Position numbers and translations under genes: made by a program
The notes under the pieces: generated by a model
The model's input: only the letters and a program-made list of their open reading frames with translations
Databases searched by the model: none
What the model was told of the DNA's origin: nothing
Source of the DNA: Terriglobia bacterium
GTDB lineage: Bacteria; Acidobacteriota; Terriglobia; JAJPHL01
Reading direction: 5' to 3'
Length of the DNA stretch: 64,000 nucleotides
Assembly (NCBI GenBank): GCA_021325275.1
Contig: JAJPHL010000032.1
Location: 101,082-165,081, forward strand
Shown here: one piece after another, positions 17,151 through 26,187 of the stretch
Layout: every line of letters starts with the position of its first letter
Numbering within the stretch: position 1 is the stretch's first letter

Positions 17151-17526
17151 ACTTTTCGGTCAGTGGACGGTCGGCGTTTTTGGAGGCGGCGGCTTCGTTG
17201 GCCTTTTCCTCCGCTTCAAGCTCCCGCACCACGTCCGGCAGGCAATTCATGCAGACCTTGTGCTTGGCTTTTGCGGCGTGCGGCCGATAACAAATGTCCG
17301 CGCCACAGCGTTCGCACAAGGCGCGTCGATCGTCGACGAAGGCGTGCTGATGCCAGAACGCGCAGCCCAGCACCACGTTGTTCTCATCCTCAATCGTGGT
17401 GATGGGAAGGCCCTCGGCGGGCGTGCCCTTCGCGGCCAGCTCGTCGGCGGTTTCCTTGGTGATGGACAGACTGCTTCCGCCGAACTTCTCCAGTAGTTCC
17501 TTCAACGCGCGCCGTTTCGGATCCAT
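17149..17526 (-). CDS. Hypothetical protein with a C-terminal zinc-ribbon-like motif
   Basis: A 125-residue cytoplasmic protein I do not recognise. The N-terminal half is helical and charged (L-K-E-L-L-E-K-F-G-G-S-S). The C-terminal half has two cysteine pairs, C-x2-C (C-E-R-C) and C-x2-C (C-M-N-C) about 19 residues apart, typical of zinc ribbons. A further Cys-Phe-Trp-His-Gln-His stretch precedes them. The tail is Ala/Glu-rich. It sits 28 nt downstream of the BNR propeller gene and may share its transcript. Its own upstream sequence has a weak GAGAG ribosome site. Confidence 0.6.
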   Translation of the reverse strand: MDPKRRALKELLEKFGGSSLSITKETADELAAKGTPAEGLPITTIEDENNVVLGCAFWHQHAFVDDRRALCERCGADICYRPHAAKAKHKVCMNCLPDVVRELEAEEKANEAAASKNADRPLTEK

Positions 17527-17554
17527 TCGCTCTCTCGCCCCGTAGAAGAATATA

Positions 17555-18649
17555 TTATTCGTGAAAATCGCGCGCTTCTACTGAAATAATTGACGGTAAA
17601 TTCGACGCCAAACGCGACCACGTGTCGCCGCCGTTCACACTGGCGTACAACTCGCCCGCCGTCGTGCCGAAGTAGACACCCGCGCGCTCGCAACCGTCGG
17701 TGGCCGATCCGTGACGGAGCACTTGCGTGTAGACGCCCGATTGCGGCAATCCGCGCTTGAGCAATTCCCATTTCTTCCCGCCGTTGCGCGAGCGATACAC
17801 GCCCAGACGCCCGCCGCACATGTAGCGTTCCGCCGGGCTGATCTCGGGAAACACGTAGATCGTTTCCTTCTCGTTGGGATCCACGGCGATCGCGAATCCG
17901 AAACGCGACGGCAGTCCTTTGCAGCAATCGGTCCAATTCTCTCCGTTGTCGGTGGTTCGATACACGCCGCAATGATTCTGCTGGAAAATCCAGCCCGCGC
18001 GTCCGCCCGGGTGCATGGAGTGCACGCATTGCCCGACTTCGGGGAATTTGTCCGGTTGAAAATCCGCGATCACGCCCTTGTTGTACGGCTTCCAAGTGGC
18101 GCCGTCGTCGTCGGAGCGGAAAAATCCCGCCACGGAAATGCCTACGCTCACGCGCTTCGCGTCGAAAGGGTCGGGAATAATGTGATGCACCATCATCCCT
18201 CCTCCGCCGGGATTCCACTTACTGCGCGACGGATGATCGGTGAGCGAACGCACTTCGCTCCAGTTTTTTCCTCCGTCGTCGGAGCGGAACAGCGCACCGG
18301 GATCCACGCCGCACCACAACGTTTGCGGCCGCGACGCGCGGTCCGGCTGAATCCGCCAGATGCGATTCAAGTTCAGTCCGCGCTCTTTGTCGAACGCGAT
18401 TCCGGCAGACGACTTCTCCCACGTTTTTCCGCCGTCCGCGGAGACTTGCACGTCGTTGCCCCACCAACTGGTGTTGATCGCCGCCCACAATCGGCCGTCG
18501 CGCGGGTCGCGATCGAGATGATTCACTTCCCAGCCCGTGTGCAAGGGTCCCGTCACCTTCCACGCTTTGCGCTTGGGATCGGACGAGAAAATGAACGCAC
18601 CCTTGCGAGTGCCGACATAGAGTTGAACCTTCGATTGCCCCTTTTTCAT
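17555..18649 (-). CDS. BNR/sortilin-type beta-propeller protein
   Basis: A 364-residue protein made of repeated Asp-box blades: six motifs of the S-x-D-G-G-x-x-W type are visible (for example SADGGKTW, SDDGGKNW, SDDDGATW, TTDNGENW, SRNGGKKW, SVNGGDTW). This is the VPS10/exo-sialidase-like propeller fold. There is no signal peptide and I see no sialidase arginine triad, so an enzymatic role is unproven. The gene begins with a TAAAAT box six bases before the ATG and no Shine-Dalgarno site. Confidence 0.8.
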   Translation of the reverse strand: MKKGQSKVQLYVGTRKGAFIFSSDPKRKAWKVTGPLHTGWEVNHLDRDPRDGRLWAAINTSWWGNDVQVSADGGKTWEKSSAGIAFDKERGLNLNRIWRIQPDRASRPQTLWCGVDPGALFRSDDGGKNWSEVRSLTDHPSRSKWNPGGGGMMVHHIIPDPFDAKRVSVGISVAGFFRSDDDGATWKPYNKGVIADFQPDKFPEVGQCVHSMHPGGRAGWIFQQNHCGVYRTTDNGENWTDCCKGLPSRFGFAIAVDPNEKETIYVFPEISPAERYMCGGRLGVYRSRNGGKKWELLKRGLPQSGVYTQVLRHGSATDGCERAGVYFGTTAGELYASVNGGDTWSRLASNLPSIISVEARDFHE

Positions 18650-18655
18650 GCCGCT

Positions 18656-18661
18656 ATTTTA
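18656..18661 (-). promoter_or_regulatory. TANNNT box, leaderless start of the BNR propeller gene
   Basis: TAAAAT (within GATAAAAT) lies 6 nt before the ATG at 18649. Transcription would start at or next to the A of ATG. No Shine-Dalgarno sequence or clear -35 box is visible. Confidence 0.55.
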
Positions 18662-21469
18662 TCGCACTGCGAGCATGACGACGTTGGAGGCCACGCCGTT
18701 CGCACTAATCTGCAAAGGCACGTCGCCGGACGGAAGCCCCGAGGGCACCGCGAGGTTGAATTGATACAAGCCCACGAAATTCGGCGCGAGTCCCGAAAAT
18801 TGAATCCTCGCGGGAATGTTTCCAATCAACGCTTGCAGCAAACTCCCACTGATGGTCGCGGGAGGGCTCGACGGCGCGATTTGTCCCGTGCCCACCGCGG
18901 GCGACGTCGCGCCAAATCCGGTGGCGAATACCTGAATCACGCCGCCCGCCGCCGCGGGATTCGATGGGCTCACCGTATTGTTCTGCGCGTCGAGAATTGC
19001 GCCGCGAGTCACACCGTTCAATGTGTAGAAAAAAAGCCCCGGCTGCACGGGCGTCAGTAAAACTGCTTGCGGCGAACTGACTTTTCCATTTTCGATCACT
19101 ACCATCGACGCCGAACGCTGCCCCGCGAGTTCCTGCGGCATCTCGACGTTCAATTGTCCCGGCCCGGCGTAGAAAAACGGCGCGTTAACGGCGCCTAATT
19201 GTACGGTCGCGCCGCCGAGCGAAGTCGGCAGCGGCAGCGATGCGCCCGTTCCGTCTGCCGCGAGATTCACACCGAAGACGCTGACGATACTTCCCGCCGC
19301 GACCGGCGCCGCCGGTGCGAAACTCGCGCCATTTACAGGCGCGCTCACCGCAGGACTATTCGGCGCGATGCTCCCGATCGTCCCGTTCAGCGGCACGGTC
19401 ACAGGCGTCAGCGGCGGATCGGTGACGTTGATCGTGATCGCGGCGGCCTGCGCTGCCGATGGCGTCCACGAAGCGCTGTAGTATCCGTTGTTCAAACTAA
19501 CGAGTGTGGTCGGGGCACCGGGAGTTGTGGCGATCGCCACCGCGGAAAGAATTGGATTACCGCAATTGTCGCTAACGTAAACGAGTAAACTTACCGGCCA
19601 GCCGACAGGGCTGAAAAATGAATTCGCTACGCCCGTACTGATGGCGTTCAGCGCGGTCGGCGAGCACGTCGTCGCCGGCGCGCGTGCGCGTGTCGATTGC
19701 GCGGAGATGGCCGACGATGCCGCGACCAGAAGCAACACGTTCACCGTTCGCTGCGTCACCGTGCCGTCGCCTAGGCCGAAGCTGACGATGATCGTTCCCG
19801 GGTACGATCCCGGCGCGAGTCCCGCGGGATTCGCGGTAACTGTTACGTTTGCGCCAGCGCTTGTCACCGCGCCGCTCGTGGGCGTCGCAGAAAGCCACGG
19901 TGCGCCCGCATTGAAAGTCGTAAGTTGATACGTGAGTGATCCCCCGCCGGCATTGCGCAGAGTCAGGCTTTGGCTCCCCGCTGCTGTGAACACGAGCCCG
20001 CCCGGAGTGATGTCGGTTTGCGGCACCGAAGTCGGTCCCTGCACGCGCAGTCGCACGGTCGCGAGTTGTGGAGAGTTCGATGCGCTCGAGGACGAGACCG
20101 ACACCACGCCGTAGTAATCGCCCGCCGCGAGTCCCGTGGGATTCACGATCACGCCGACAGGCGTCGCCGTCGAAGGATCGAGGCCGGTCGATCCAGACGC
20201 GGCGCTCACGCTCAACCAACTGCCGCCGCTCGGAATGTTCGCCTTCGCGGTCCAGTTGAACGATCCTAGGCCGAGGCCGAGCACGGAAAGATTCTGCTGC
20301 AACGCCGTGGTGCTTCCTTGCACTGCGGTGAAGACGAAATCGTTTTGACTCAACAGCAGAGCCGTTACGATGCGTGGCACGCCGGTCGGCGCGAATTCTG
20401 GGATGGAGTTCGTTGCGCCGAACCTAAAAGAAAAAGCCACGGGCGACAAGTTCAGCGTCACGGTAGGTGCCACCGCCGACGCACCGGTCGAGGTCAGCAG
20501 AAGGGGAATCGCGATGGCCGACGGCGTTGATCCGTTGGGCGCAGCCGATGTCACTTCGTACGTGATCGTCGCACTCCCAGCGGAAAAAGTCACGGGCGAC
20601 GTGACACCGGCCGCCGCGCCTGCGAGTGGCGAACCGTTTTGCACGAGCGTCAACGTGAGATTCGGTGTTTGCAGCAACTGATAGACGTTTGCGCTCGTGC
20701 CCGCGGTCACATTCCCAAGCACGACGTCGAGGCGCGTGCCGTTGGTGACTTCCGATCCCGAGAGCGCGGTTTCTTGTGCCATCGTGGTGAACGCGCCGGA
20801 AAACCCTTCCGCCGCAACGAGATTGATTTGTCCTGTTCCCGTAGCGGCGACCGGAAGTTCGCGCCGCTCCGCGTGTGCTTCGCTGCCGCTGGCCGAACCA
20901 CCACCCACGAGCGCCGGCGACACCGTGCCCGCCGGCAAGACGGTCGCCCCGGAAATCGCCACGTTCGTCGAGGCCGACTGCACGGCGAAATAGATTTGCC
21001 CGCCCGGGCCCAGTTGATTCGCATTCACGCGCACGCCTTTTACTGCAAGCGTCCCAAACGTCAGCGAGGAATTCGCCGCCATCTGCAACGTAATCGACAA
21101 CGCATTGCCCGCCTCGGTCCACGAGACCGATGTGTTTCCCGACGGAAAAGTGAAATTGGAGAGAATCACTTGAACGTCCGTGCTGGGCACCGCTCCGTTG
21201 CGATTCACCAGCGCCGACGACGAAGATCCCGCCGCATTCGCGACGTTGCTGTTCAAAAAAACTTGCAGCACGGCCGACGCGCTTTGTGATCCGGTGGAGA
21301 GCGTGGCAGTGGCCGAGGTTGATTGCAGCGTGAGTGTGCCGGCCGCTTCGGTAAGTCCTTCGGCGCGCATGATGCGCGGCGTCGCGGACGCGGTGAGCGA
21401 TACGGTTGATGTAAATTGCGCGTGCGCTGCCGCCACGACCAACACCAGCGTTGCGATTCTTGCCGTCAC
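18659..21469 (-). CDS. Large secreted protein with BACON-like and TIGR03437-like domains
   Basis: A 936-residue exported protein. The GTG start gives a signal peptide (about 1-17, ending A-H-A). The middle contains immunoglobulin-like repeats and a BACON-type segment (G-G-S-W-L-S-V-S, about 410-420, and S-G-x-x-P-G-x-Y-x-G). The last about 215 residues are the TIGR03437-type domain typical of Solibacter-like acidobacteria, with G-A-S-F-A-P-A-A-P-V-A-A-G-S-I-V-S-V-F-G and Q-V-F-A-T-G-F-G. These proteins are thought to be cell-surface or extracellular; the exact function is unknown. A TATGCT box stands 6 nt before the GTG. Confidence 0.82.
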   Translation of the reverse strand: MTARIATLVLVVAAAHAQFTSTVSLTASATPRIMRAEGLTEAAGTLTLQSTSATATLSTGSQSASAVLQVFLNSNVANAAGSSSSALVNRNGAVPSTDVQVILSNFTFPSGNTSVSWTEAGNALSITLQMAANSSLTFGTLAVKGVRVNANQLGPGGQIYFAVQSASTNVAISGATVLPAGTVSPALVGGGSASGSEAHAERRELPVAATGTGQINLVAAEGFSGAFTTMAQETALSGSEVTNGTRLDVVLGNVTAGTSANVYQLLQTPNLTLTLVQNGSPLAGAAAGVTSPVTFSAGSATITYEVTSAAPNGSTPSAIAIPLLLTSTGASAVAPTVTLNLSPVAFSFRFGATNSIPEFAPTGVPRIVTALLLSQNDFVFTAVQGSTTALQQNLSVLGLGLGSFNWTAKANIPSGGSWLSVSAASGSTGLDPSTATPVGVIVNPTGLAAGDYYGVVSVSSSSASNSPQLATVRLRVQGPTSVPQTDITPGGLVFTAAGSQSLTLRNAGGGSLTYQLTTFNAGAPWLSATPTSGAVTSAGANVTVTANPAGLAPGSYPGTIIVSFGLGDGTVTQRTVNVLLLVAASSAISAQSTRARAPATTCSPTALNAISTGVANSFFSPVGWPVSLLVYVSDNCGNPILSAVAIATTPGAPTTLVSLNNGYYSASWTPSAAQAAAITINVTDPPLTPVTVPLNGTIGSIAPNSPAVSAPVNGASFAPAAPVAAGSIVSVFGVNLAADGTGASLPLPTSLGGATVQLGAVNAPFFYAGPGQLNVEMPQELAGQRSASMVVIENGKVSSPQAVLLTPVQPGLFFYTLNGVTRGAILDAQNNTVSPSNPAAAGGVIQVFATGFGATSPAVGTGQIAPSSPPATISGSLLQALIGNIPARIQFSGLAPNFVGLYQFNLAVPSGLPSGDVPLQISANGVASNVVMLAVR

Positions 21470-21475
21470 CGCGTC

Positions 21476-21481
21476 AGCATA
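21476..21481 (-). promoter_or_regulatory. TANNNT box, leaderless start of the TIGR03437-type gene
   Basis: TATGCT is 6 nt before the GTG at 21469. This spacing supports the GTG as true start despite the lack of a ribosome site. Confidence 0.5.
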
Positions 21482-21506
21482 GCATGCTCCAACAGTGGCG
21501 CATCCG

Positions 21507-22232
21507 CTAGTTCGCCGTAGGCCGCTCGATGTGATCGATCACCAGCACTTCCACCGGCGCTTTCTGCGTTTCCAAACGAAATCCAAGTTGCTCGCGCAGC
21601 GCCGTGACCAGCGACGGTGCGGCGGAGTCAGCCGTAGCGGCGCTGTCGGTGTCGGGCGACCACTCGAGCGTGAAATCGTAGCGGCCATCCAGGCCCGTCT
21701 TGTCGATCACGATTTTTCCCAGGCGATTCCCTACGTATCCGGCGAGCGATTGCATGCTTTGTGCCGCGGCCGTGGCGCGTGTCACCGGTTTTCCGCCGCT
21801 CGTGTTCATGTGCACGTCGCCATCGGGCGGCGACGCCTTCACTTTCGCGCCGCCTTTCGCCGGGACCAGCGCCAGGACGTTCAGCTCGCGTGTCTCGCGA
21901 TGGAATTTCAGTTGAAAACGCTCAAGGAGCAATTCGCGGACCAGCGCGCTCCGTTCGCCCTCGGCGACCTTGCCTTCGATTTTGGCCTGAATGTCGTAGC
22001 GATCCGTGTTGACCCAATCGGGCCCACCGGAAATCTGCGCATCTTGCGCTTGAAACGCGATGCGCAGGAGCAGCCGCACCGGTTCGTTGGAAATGCGCAT
22101 CAGGTCGTCGTCGAAGCCCACGCGCGTGCCCGCGCTCGCCGGCTGCGAACTGAGCCGGATCACCGCGACGTCGAATTGTTTCGCGCCCTGCAGAGCCCAC
22201 AAGATCGCCAGCGCTAAGGTTGGAATCGTCAT
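21507..22232 (-). CDS. TIGR03435-type (Soli family) secreted protein
   Basis: A 241-residue protein of a family that I know as expanded in Solibacter-like acidobacteria. Hallmarks are the F-D-V-A-V-I-R start after the signal peptide, G-G-P-D-W-V-N-T-D-R-Y-D-I-Q-A-K in the middle, L-L-x-E-R-F-Q-L-K-F-H-R-E-T-R-E and the final V-x-V-I-D-H-I-E-R-P-T. Function is unknown; members often accompany TonB-like or BlaR-like proteins, none of which is here. The signal peptide is short (about 1-16). Confidence 0.85.
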   Translation of the reverse strand: MTIPTLALAILWALQGAKQFDVAVIRLSSQPASAGTRVGFDDDLMRISNEPVRLLLRIAFQAQDAQISGGPDWVNTDRYDIQAKIEGKVAEGERSALVRELLLERFQLKFHRETRELNVLALVPAKGGAKVKASPPDGDVHMNTSGGKPVTRATAAAQSMQSLAGYVGNRLGKIVIDKTGLDGRYDFTLEWSPDTDSAATADSAAPSLVTALREQLGFRLETQKAPVEVLVIDHIERPTAN

Positions 22233-22238
22233 GCACTC

Positions 22239-22244
22239 AAGATA
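22239..22244 (-). promoter_or_regulatory. TANNNT box, leaderless start of the TIGR03435-type gene
   Basis: TATCTT is 6 nt before the ATG at 22232, with no Shine-Dalgarno sequence. Confidence 0.45.
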
Positions 22245-22367
22245 CGGCGGGCGACGCCCGGTGTTAGCAGAGAATTTTGCGGACGCAGCCGATGGCCCGT
22301 CGGCGATTTCCGGATAAACGCCGCTAATATCGGCCGCGAGTGAGCGTCTAACCTCTGGAGGGCTGGC

Positions 22368-24767
22368 GTGGGTCTACTTCTCAAAGGCGCAAGGCATGGT
22401 ATGCGATTGCTTGGGAAATCTCCGGGCTTCGCGCTGATCGCGATTTCCGCGTTGGCCATTGGTGTCGGTGCAAACGTTACCGTTTTTGGATTCGCGGCTT
22501 CCCTCCTCCTAAGCGACATTCCGGGGACGCATGAGCCCGACCGGCTGATTCGCGGATACAGTGACGGCCTCAACCCAGTTTCGCTCCTGCCTTACGACGA
22601 CTATCGCCAGTATCGCGATCGCAACCGAACACTGGAGAGTCTCGCCCTGTTTCATTGGGGCGGATTGCATCCTGTAGCGGTCGACGGACCGCCCATCGCG
22701 ATCCACGCAATGCCGGTCAGCGGGAATTACTTCCGCACGCTCGGCGTCCAGGCGGCCATCGGCCGTCCGATCACGGAGGAAGACGATCAACCCGGCGCCC
22801 CGCCTGTAGTGCTCCTGAGCGATGCGTGCTGGCGTACGCATTTCGCGAGCAATCCGCGGATCCTGGGAAAATCCATCGTAGTGGATCGCGTTCCACGGAC
22901 CATTATTGGTGTGCTGCCATCCGAATTTCACGGAGCGACCGGCGCCCCGTTGATCCCCCAACTGTATTTACCTTGGACCGGCCGCGATGGACGCCCTTCC
23001 GGGTCGGGCCAGTTGATCGGCCGCCTGCTCCCGGGAGTGTCGCGCGGCCAAGCTCAAGCGGACTTGTCGAGAATCGCCGGCCAGTTGACCGACGAACACG
23101 GCGACAAGAATCGCGTTTCCATTTATGTTTTCCCGGCCAAGATGCTAGCGCCGATGATGATTCGCAATACCTGGCTGATCGCCGCGTTACTGCTGACCGT
23201 TGTAGCGGTGGCGCTTTTGATCGCCTGCGACAACGTGGCGATCCTGCTGCTGGCGCGAGCGGTGGCGCGACGCCGCGAGATCGCCGTGCGCTTGGCATTG
23301 GGCGCGTCGCGCGGGCAACTCGCGGGGCAGTTGCTTGCGGAAAGTTTGCCGCTGGCGCTCCTCGGCGGCGTAGGCGCCACAGCAGTCGCGTTCGGCACGG
23401 CGCGATGGCTAATGCAGGTGTCTCTGCCGGTTCCCATGCCGATTGGCTTGGTCTTCGACGTCGACTGGCATGTCCTGGCGTTCACGGCCGCCATTTCGTT
23501 GGCAACCACGCTGGCCTTCGGGCTCGCGCCCGCGCTCTATGGTTTGAGAACAGACGTGGTGTCGTCGCTCAAAGCCGGCGCCTTGTCGCCGGACCGTTCC
23601 GCGCTGCGTTTCGGCCTGGTTGCGACTCAAGTGGCGTTGTGCGCGAGCATGCTGATGGTCTCAAGCGTGTTCGCACGAACCCTGGCCGCTCCGGCGGTGA
23701 TGGATCACGGCTTCGCGAGCGATCACGTCTTGATGTGTACGCTCGTTCTGCCGGCGGACTCCTACGGTCGCGAAAAAGGGACGGCCTTCTACAGCCGGTT
23801 GCTGGACCGCGTGACGAATCTCGCGGGCGTTTCCGGAGCGAGTCTCGCGGACAGCGTTCCGCTGACCGGCAATGTGGCGCTGGCTTCGGTCGAAATGTTC
23901 ACGGAACACGGCGATCGCGTGGACGGCCATTCTGCCGGAGTCTACACGAATCGCATTTCACCGTCCTACTTTCACACATTGAGCATTCCCTTCGTCGATG
24001 GCCGCGACTTCACGGTGCGCGACGACGGACAGGCGCCGGCCGTGGGAATCGTCAATGAAACGCTGGCTCGCCAGCTTTGGCCCTTGGAAAACCCGATCGG
24101 CAAACGATTGCGCCCTGCCAACGGAAGCTGGGTGGAAGTTGTGGGACTGGTGCGCGATAGCAAATACTTTGGACCGGAAGATAGCGCCAAAGCGTTTCTC
24201 TATCGACCCGTCGCTCAGGAGTATTTGCCCAGCGCGACGCTGTTGATCAAAACGGCCTCCAAGCCGACACTCCAGGCGGGACCGGTGCGCACGCTCGTCG
24301 CCGAAATGGATCCGGACTTGGCGGCGTACAACCTAAACACTCTCGACGATCGAATCGGCCTCACACTTTTTCCGAATCGCGTCGCCGCGCTGACGGCGGG
24401 AATCCTAGGTTTGCTGGCGCTGGTATTGGGCGCGGTGGGAACGTACGGCGTGATGTCCCTGCTGGTGCAGGAGCGTCGCGTGGAAGTTGGCCTTCGCCTG
24501 GCGCTCGGCGCGACACCGGCGCAAGTCAGGGGCATGATCACTTATCAGGGGATGAAATGGACCGCCATTGGCCTCGGCGCGGGCATTGTCGCCGGCCAAG
24601 GGCTGACGCGCTTGATGCGCGGCTTGCTATACGGCGTCTCACCGTCGGATCCCGTGGCGACGGCGAGCGTCGTCGCGTTGTTAGTGATCAGCGCATACGC
24701 GGCGTGCTACTTTCCGTCCCGCCAAGCCAGCCGCTTGCAGCCGCTCGACGCGTTGCGCAATGAATAA
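22368..24767 (+). CDS. Acidobacterial duplicated orphan permease (MacB/FtsX-like)
   Basis: A 799-residue inner-membrane protein with eight membrane segments in two FtsX-like halves and large MacB_PCD-type periplasmic domains. The first half starts near residue 20 with F-A-L-I-A-I-S-A-L-A-I-G-V-G-A-N and the G-N-Y-F-R-T-L-G-V motif. The second half ends with E-V-G-L-R-L-A-L-G-A. This is the ADOP (TIGR03434-like) architecture, which normally lacks a dedicated ATPase next door, as here. The GTG start has a CTGGAGGG ribosome site 6-7 nt upstream. Substrate and ATPase partner are unknown. Confidence 0.9.
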   Translation: MGLLLKGARHGMRLLGKSPGFALIAISALAIGVGANVTVFGFAASLLLSDIPGTHEPDRLIRGYSDGLNPVSLLPYDDYRQYRDRNRTLESLALFHWGGLHPVAVDGPPIAIHAMPVSGNYFRTLGVQAAIGRPITEEDDQPGAPPVVLLSDACWRTHFASNPRILGKSIVVDRVPRTIIGVLPSEFHGATGAPLIPQLYLPWTGRDGRPSGSGQLIGRLLPGVSRGQAQADLSRIAGQLTDEHGDKNRVSIYVFPAKMLAPMMIRNTWLIAALLLTVVAVALLIACDNVAILLLARAVARRREIAVRLALGASRGQLAGQLLAESLPLALLGGVGATAVAFGTARWLMQVSLPVPMPIGLVFDVDWHVLAFTAAISLATTLAFGLAPALYGLRTDVVSSLKAGALSPDRSALRFGLVATQVALCASMLMVSSVFARTLAAPAVMDHGFASDHVLMCTLVLPADSYGREKGTAFYSRLLDRVTNLAGVSGASLADSVPLTGNVALASVEMFTEHGDRVDGHSAGVYTNRISPSYFHTLSIPFVDGRDFTVRDDGQAPAVGIVNETLARQLWPLENPIGKRLRPANGSWVEVVGLVRDSKYFGPEDSAKAFLYRPVAQEYLPSATLLIKTASKPTLQAGPVRTLVAEMDPDLAAYNLNTLDDRIGLTLFPNRVAALTAGILGLLALVLGAVGTYGVMSLLVQERRVEVGLRLALGATPAQVRGMITYQGMKWTAIGLGAGIVAGQGLTRLMRGLLYGVSPSDPVATASVVALLVISAYAACYFPSRQASRLQPLDALRNE

Positions 24768-24792
24768 TCCTCGCCGCCACCGTCCCGAACCC

Positions 24793-25467
24793 TCATTCCT
24801 TCGCCATCCAGTTCCACAGAAGCTTTCCCGCTTCCGCCGCGCCGACTTTTCCGTGGATCACGATGTGATTCCCTTGTGCCGCCACTTGTGTGTCGATGCC
24901 GCGCGCGAGTTTCAGCACGCCTGCCACCGATGGCGCCAGTCGCGCGGGATCAGCGGCGTCCGAGTATTCGGTGTCGATGGTCAGATCCATTCCCGCGGCG
25001 CCCGCGTGACCCGACGCCGTGAGTTGCGTGGCGCGCGAAACCAATTCCCCAGGCAGATCGATCGTGGTCTTACCGAATGTCAACGTGATGGTTCCGGAAT
25101 TTGTCGCGAACGCGCGCGGCTCCGCGACCATCCAGAATTGCGCGCCCGCGGGCACGGTGGAGATGTCGGGAGCGTTTCCTGCGGAACCAGGCGGTGGCGC
25201 GAGTTTCGCGGGCGCGGCGCCCGGTTCGAAGATCGCGTAGGCGTGATGATTCCCGGCGATCACGCCGGAGACTCGCTCGACGCCGGACAATTCCGCGGGC
25301 AACGGCAGCAATCCCCGCCGCAGACTCGCCACATCCACTTGCCATGCAGCGGACCTGTCGCCGGGAAGCCGGCGGAACGCGTCGAGCTCAGGCGGCGTCG
25401 CCTTGTGGCAGGAGGTGAGCACCATCAGCAAGGGAAAAAGCGCGGTAGCCTTAAGGAACGCGTTCAA
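24793..25467 (-). CDS. Putative lipoprotein
   Basis: A 224-residue exported protein with lipobox L-T-S-C (Cys19 or so) after a short hydrophobic signal. The mature part looks like a compact alpha/beta domain with no motif I recognise. The start is a TTG at 25467 inside the end of the toxin-like PIN gene; AGGAATGGGAT just upstream is a fair ribosome site, so translation may be coupled. It may be a third gene of that operon by position only. Its stop faces the orphan permease stop 25 nt away. Confidence 0.6.
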   Translation of the reverse strand: MNAFLKATALFPLLMVLTSCHKATPPELDAFRRLPGDRSAAWQVDVASLRRGLLPLPAELSGVERVSGVIAGNHHAYAIFEPGAAPAKLAPPPGSAGNAPDISTVPAGAQFWMVAEPRAFATNSGTITLTFGKTTIDLPGELVSRATQLTASGHAGAAGMDLTIDTEYSDAADPARLAPSVAGVLKLARGIDTQVAAQGNHIVIHGKVGAAEAGKLLWNWMAKE

Positions 25468-25906
25468 ATCCCATTCCTACTTGTGAGAAATGCGCGTCGG
25501 CGGTGAGGACGCGCTTAAGTCCGAGTTCCTGCATAGTGACGAAGCTGGTGAAATCGGTAAAGGAAATCCGCGGCTTGTCGCGAAACCGCAGGCGCAGTTG
25601 CCAGGCCGCTTGAAAACGTTCTGGCGTGATTTCTATGATTTGTAGCGCGCCTGCATTGCGACTGTCGAAGATCCCGTCGCAGAAGTTCTTTGCCTGCTCG
25701 AACGGAAACTTCGAGAACAGGCGCGTGACGACCTCATCTAGCACATAGTCTGTCGTTATCCAAGGCAAGCCCGCCATTTGATCCCGCCGCCGTTGAGCTA
25801 CAGCCGCGTTGCAATTCGGATCGCGCGATTCGGCAAGCACAAGCCAACCCCACGAATCGACAAAAAAGGGGGTAGGGCGCGAGGGCCAAGGAGTGGCTTG
25901 ACGCAT
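25451..25906 (-). CDS. PIN-domain toxin (VapC-like ribonuclease)
   Basis: A 151-residue PIN nuclease. The acidic active-site set is visible: Asp17 in FFVDSWGW, Glu58 in YVLDEVVT, Asp118 in FTDF and Asp137 in LTADAHF. VapC toxins cut tRNA or rRNA when free of antitoxin. The gene starts 3 nt after the antitoxin stop. It is longer than a minimal VapC by a short N-terminal piece. The last 17 nt overlap the lipoprotein gene. Confidence 0.85.
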   Translation of the reverse strand: MRQATPWPSRPTPFFVDSWGWLVLAESRDPNCNAAVAQRRRDQMAGLPWITTDYVLDEVVTRLFSKFPFEQAKNFCDGIFDSRNAGALQIIEITPERFQAAWQLRLRFRDKPRISFTDFTSFVTMQELGLKRVLTADAHFSQVGMGFERVP

Positions 25907-25909
25907 TTT

Positions 25910-26140
25910 CTAGGTGCCGTAGAGATGTTTATCGATATCCTTGCTGGCCAATTTCCCTCTGCTGTGGCAGGTTCCAGCGATCGCCAGAATCGGGTCGACC
26001 TCCGGAACGCGGCTGCGGGAGGACTTTGGCCTGCTGTCCAGCCTCTTGCGGATTAGACTCTCCACGCTTACCTTGGAACGAAGAGCTTCCCGACGCAAAC
26101 GCTCATACAATTCGTCCGGCACTGTAATGGTGCGACCCAT
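25910..26140 (-). CDS. Ribbon-helix-helix antitoxin (VapB-like)
   Basis: A 76-residue protein. The start is set at the ATG at 26140 because the product then opens MGRTITVPDELYERLRR, a standard ribbon-helix-helix DNA-binding N-terminus; a longer frame would prefix unrelated basic sequence. The C-terminal half (about 45-76) should bind the PIN toxin. A perfect 8-nt inverted repeat just upstream is the likely autoregulatory operator. Confidence 0.8.
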   Translation of the reverse strand: MGRTITVPDELYERLRREALRSKVSVESLIRKRLDSRPKSSRSRVPEVDPILAIAGTCHSRGKLASKDIDKHLYGT

Positions 26141-26142
26141 AT

Positions 26143-26164
26143 ACGAGCATCGTACCATGCTCGT
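26143..26164. promoter_or_regulatory. Inverted repeat, candidate operator of the toxin-antitoxin operon
   Basis: ACGAGCAT (26143-26150) and ATGCTCGT (26157-26164) are perfect inverted arms around CGTACC. They lie 3 nt upstream of the antitoxin ATG and 24 nt upstream of the amidohydrolase ATG on the other strand. TACGAT on the minus strand (26149-26154) could be the -10 box, so repressor binding would block it. The same site could affect the divergent amidohydrolase gene. Confidence 0.55.
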
Positions 26165-26187
26165 CCTTTGCGATATCCTTGGGAACC

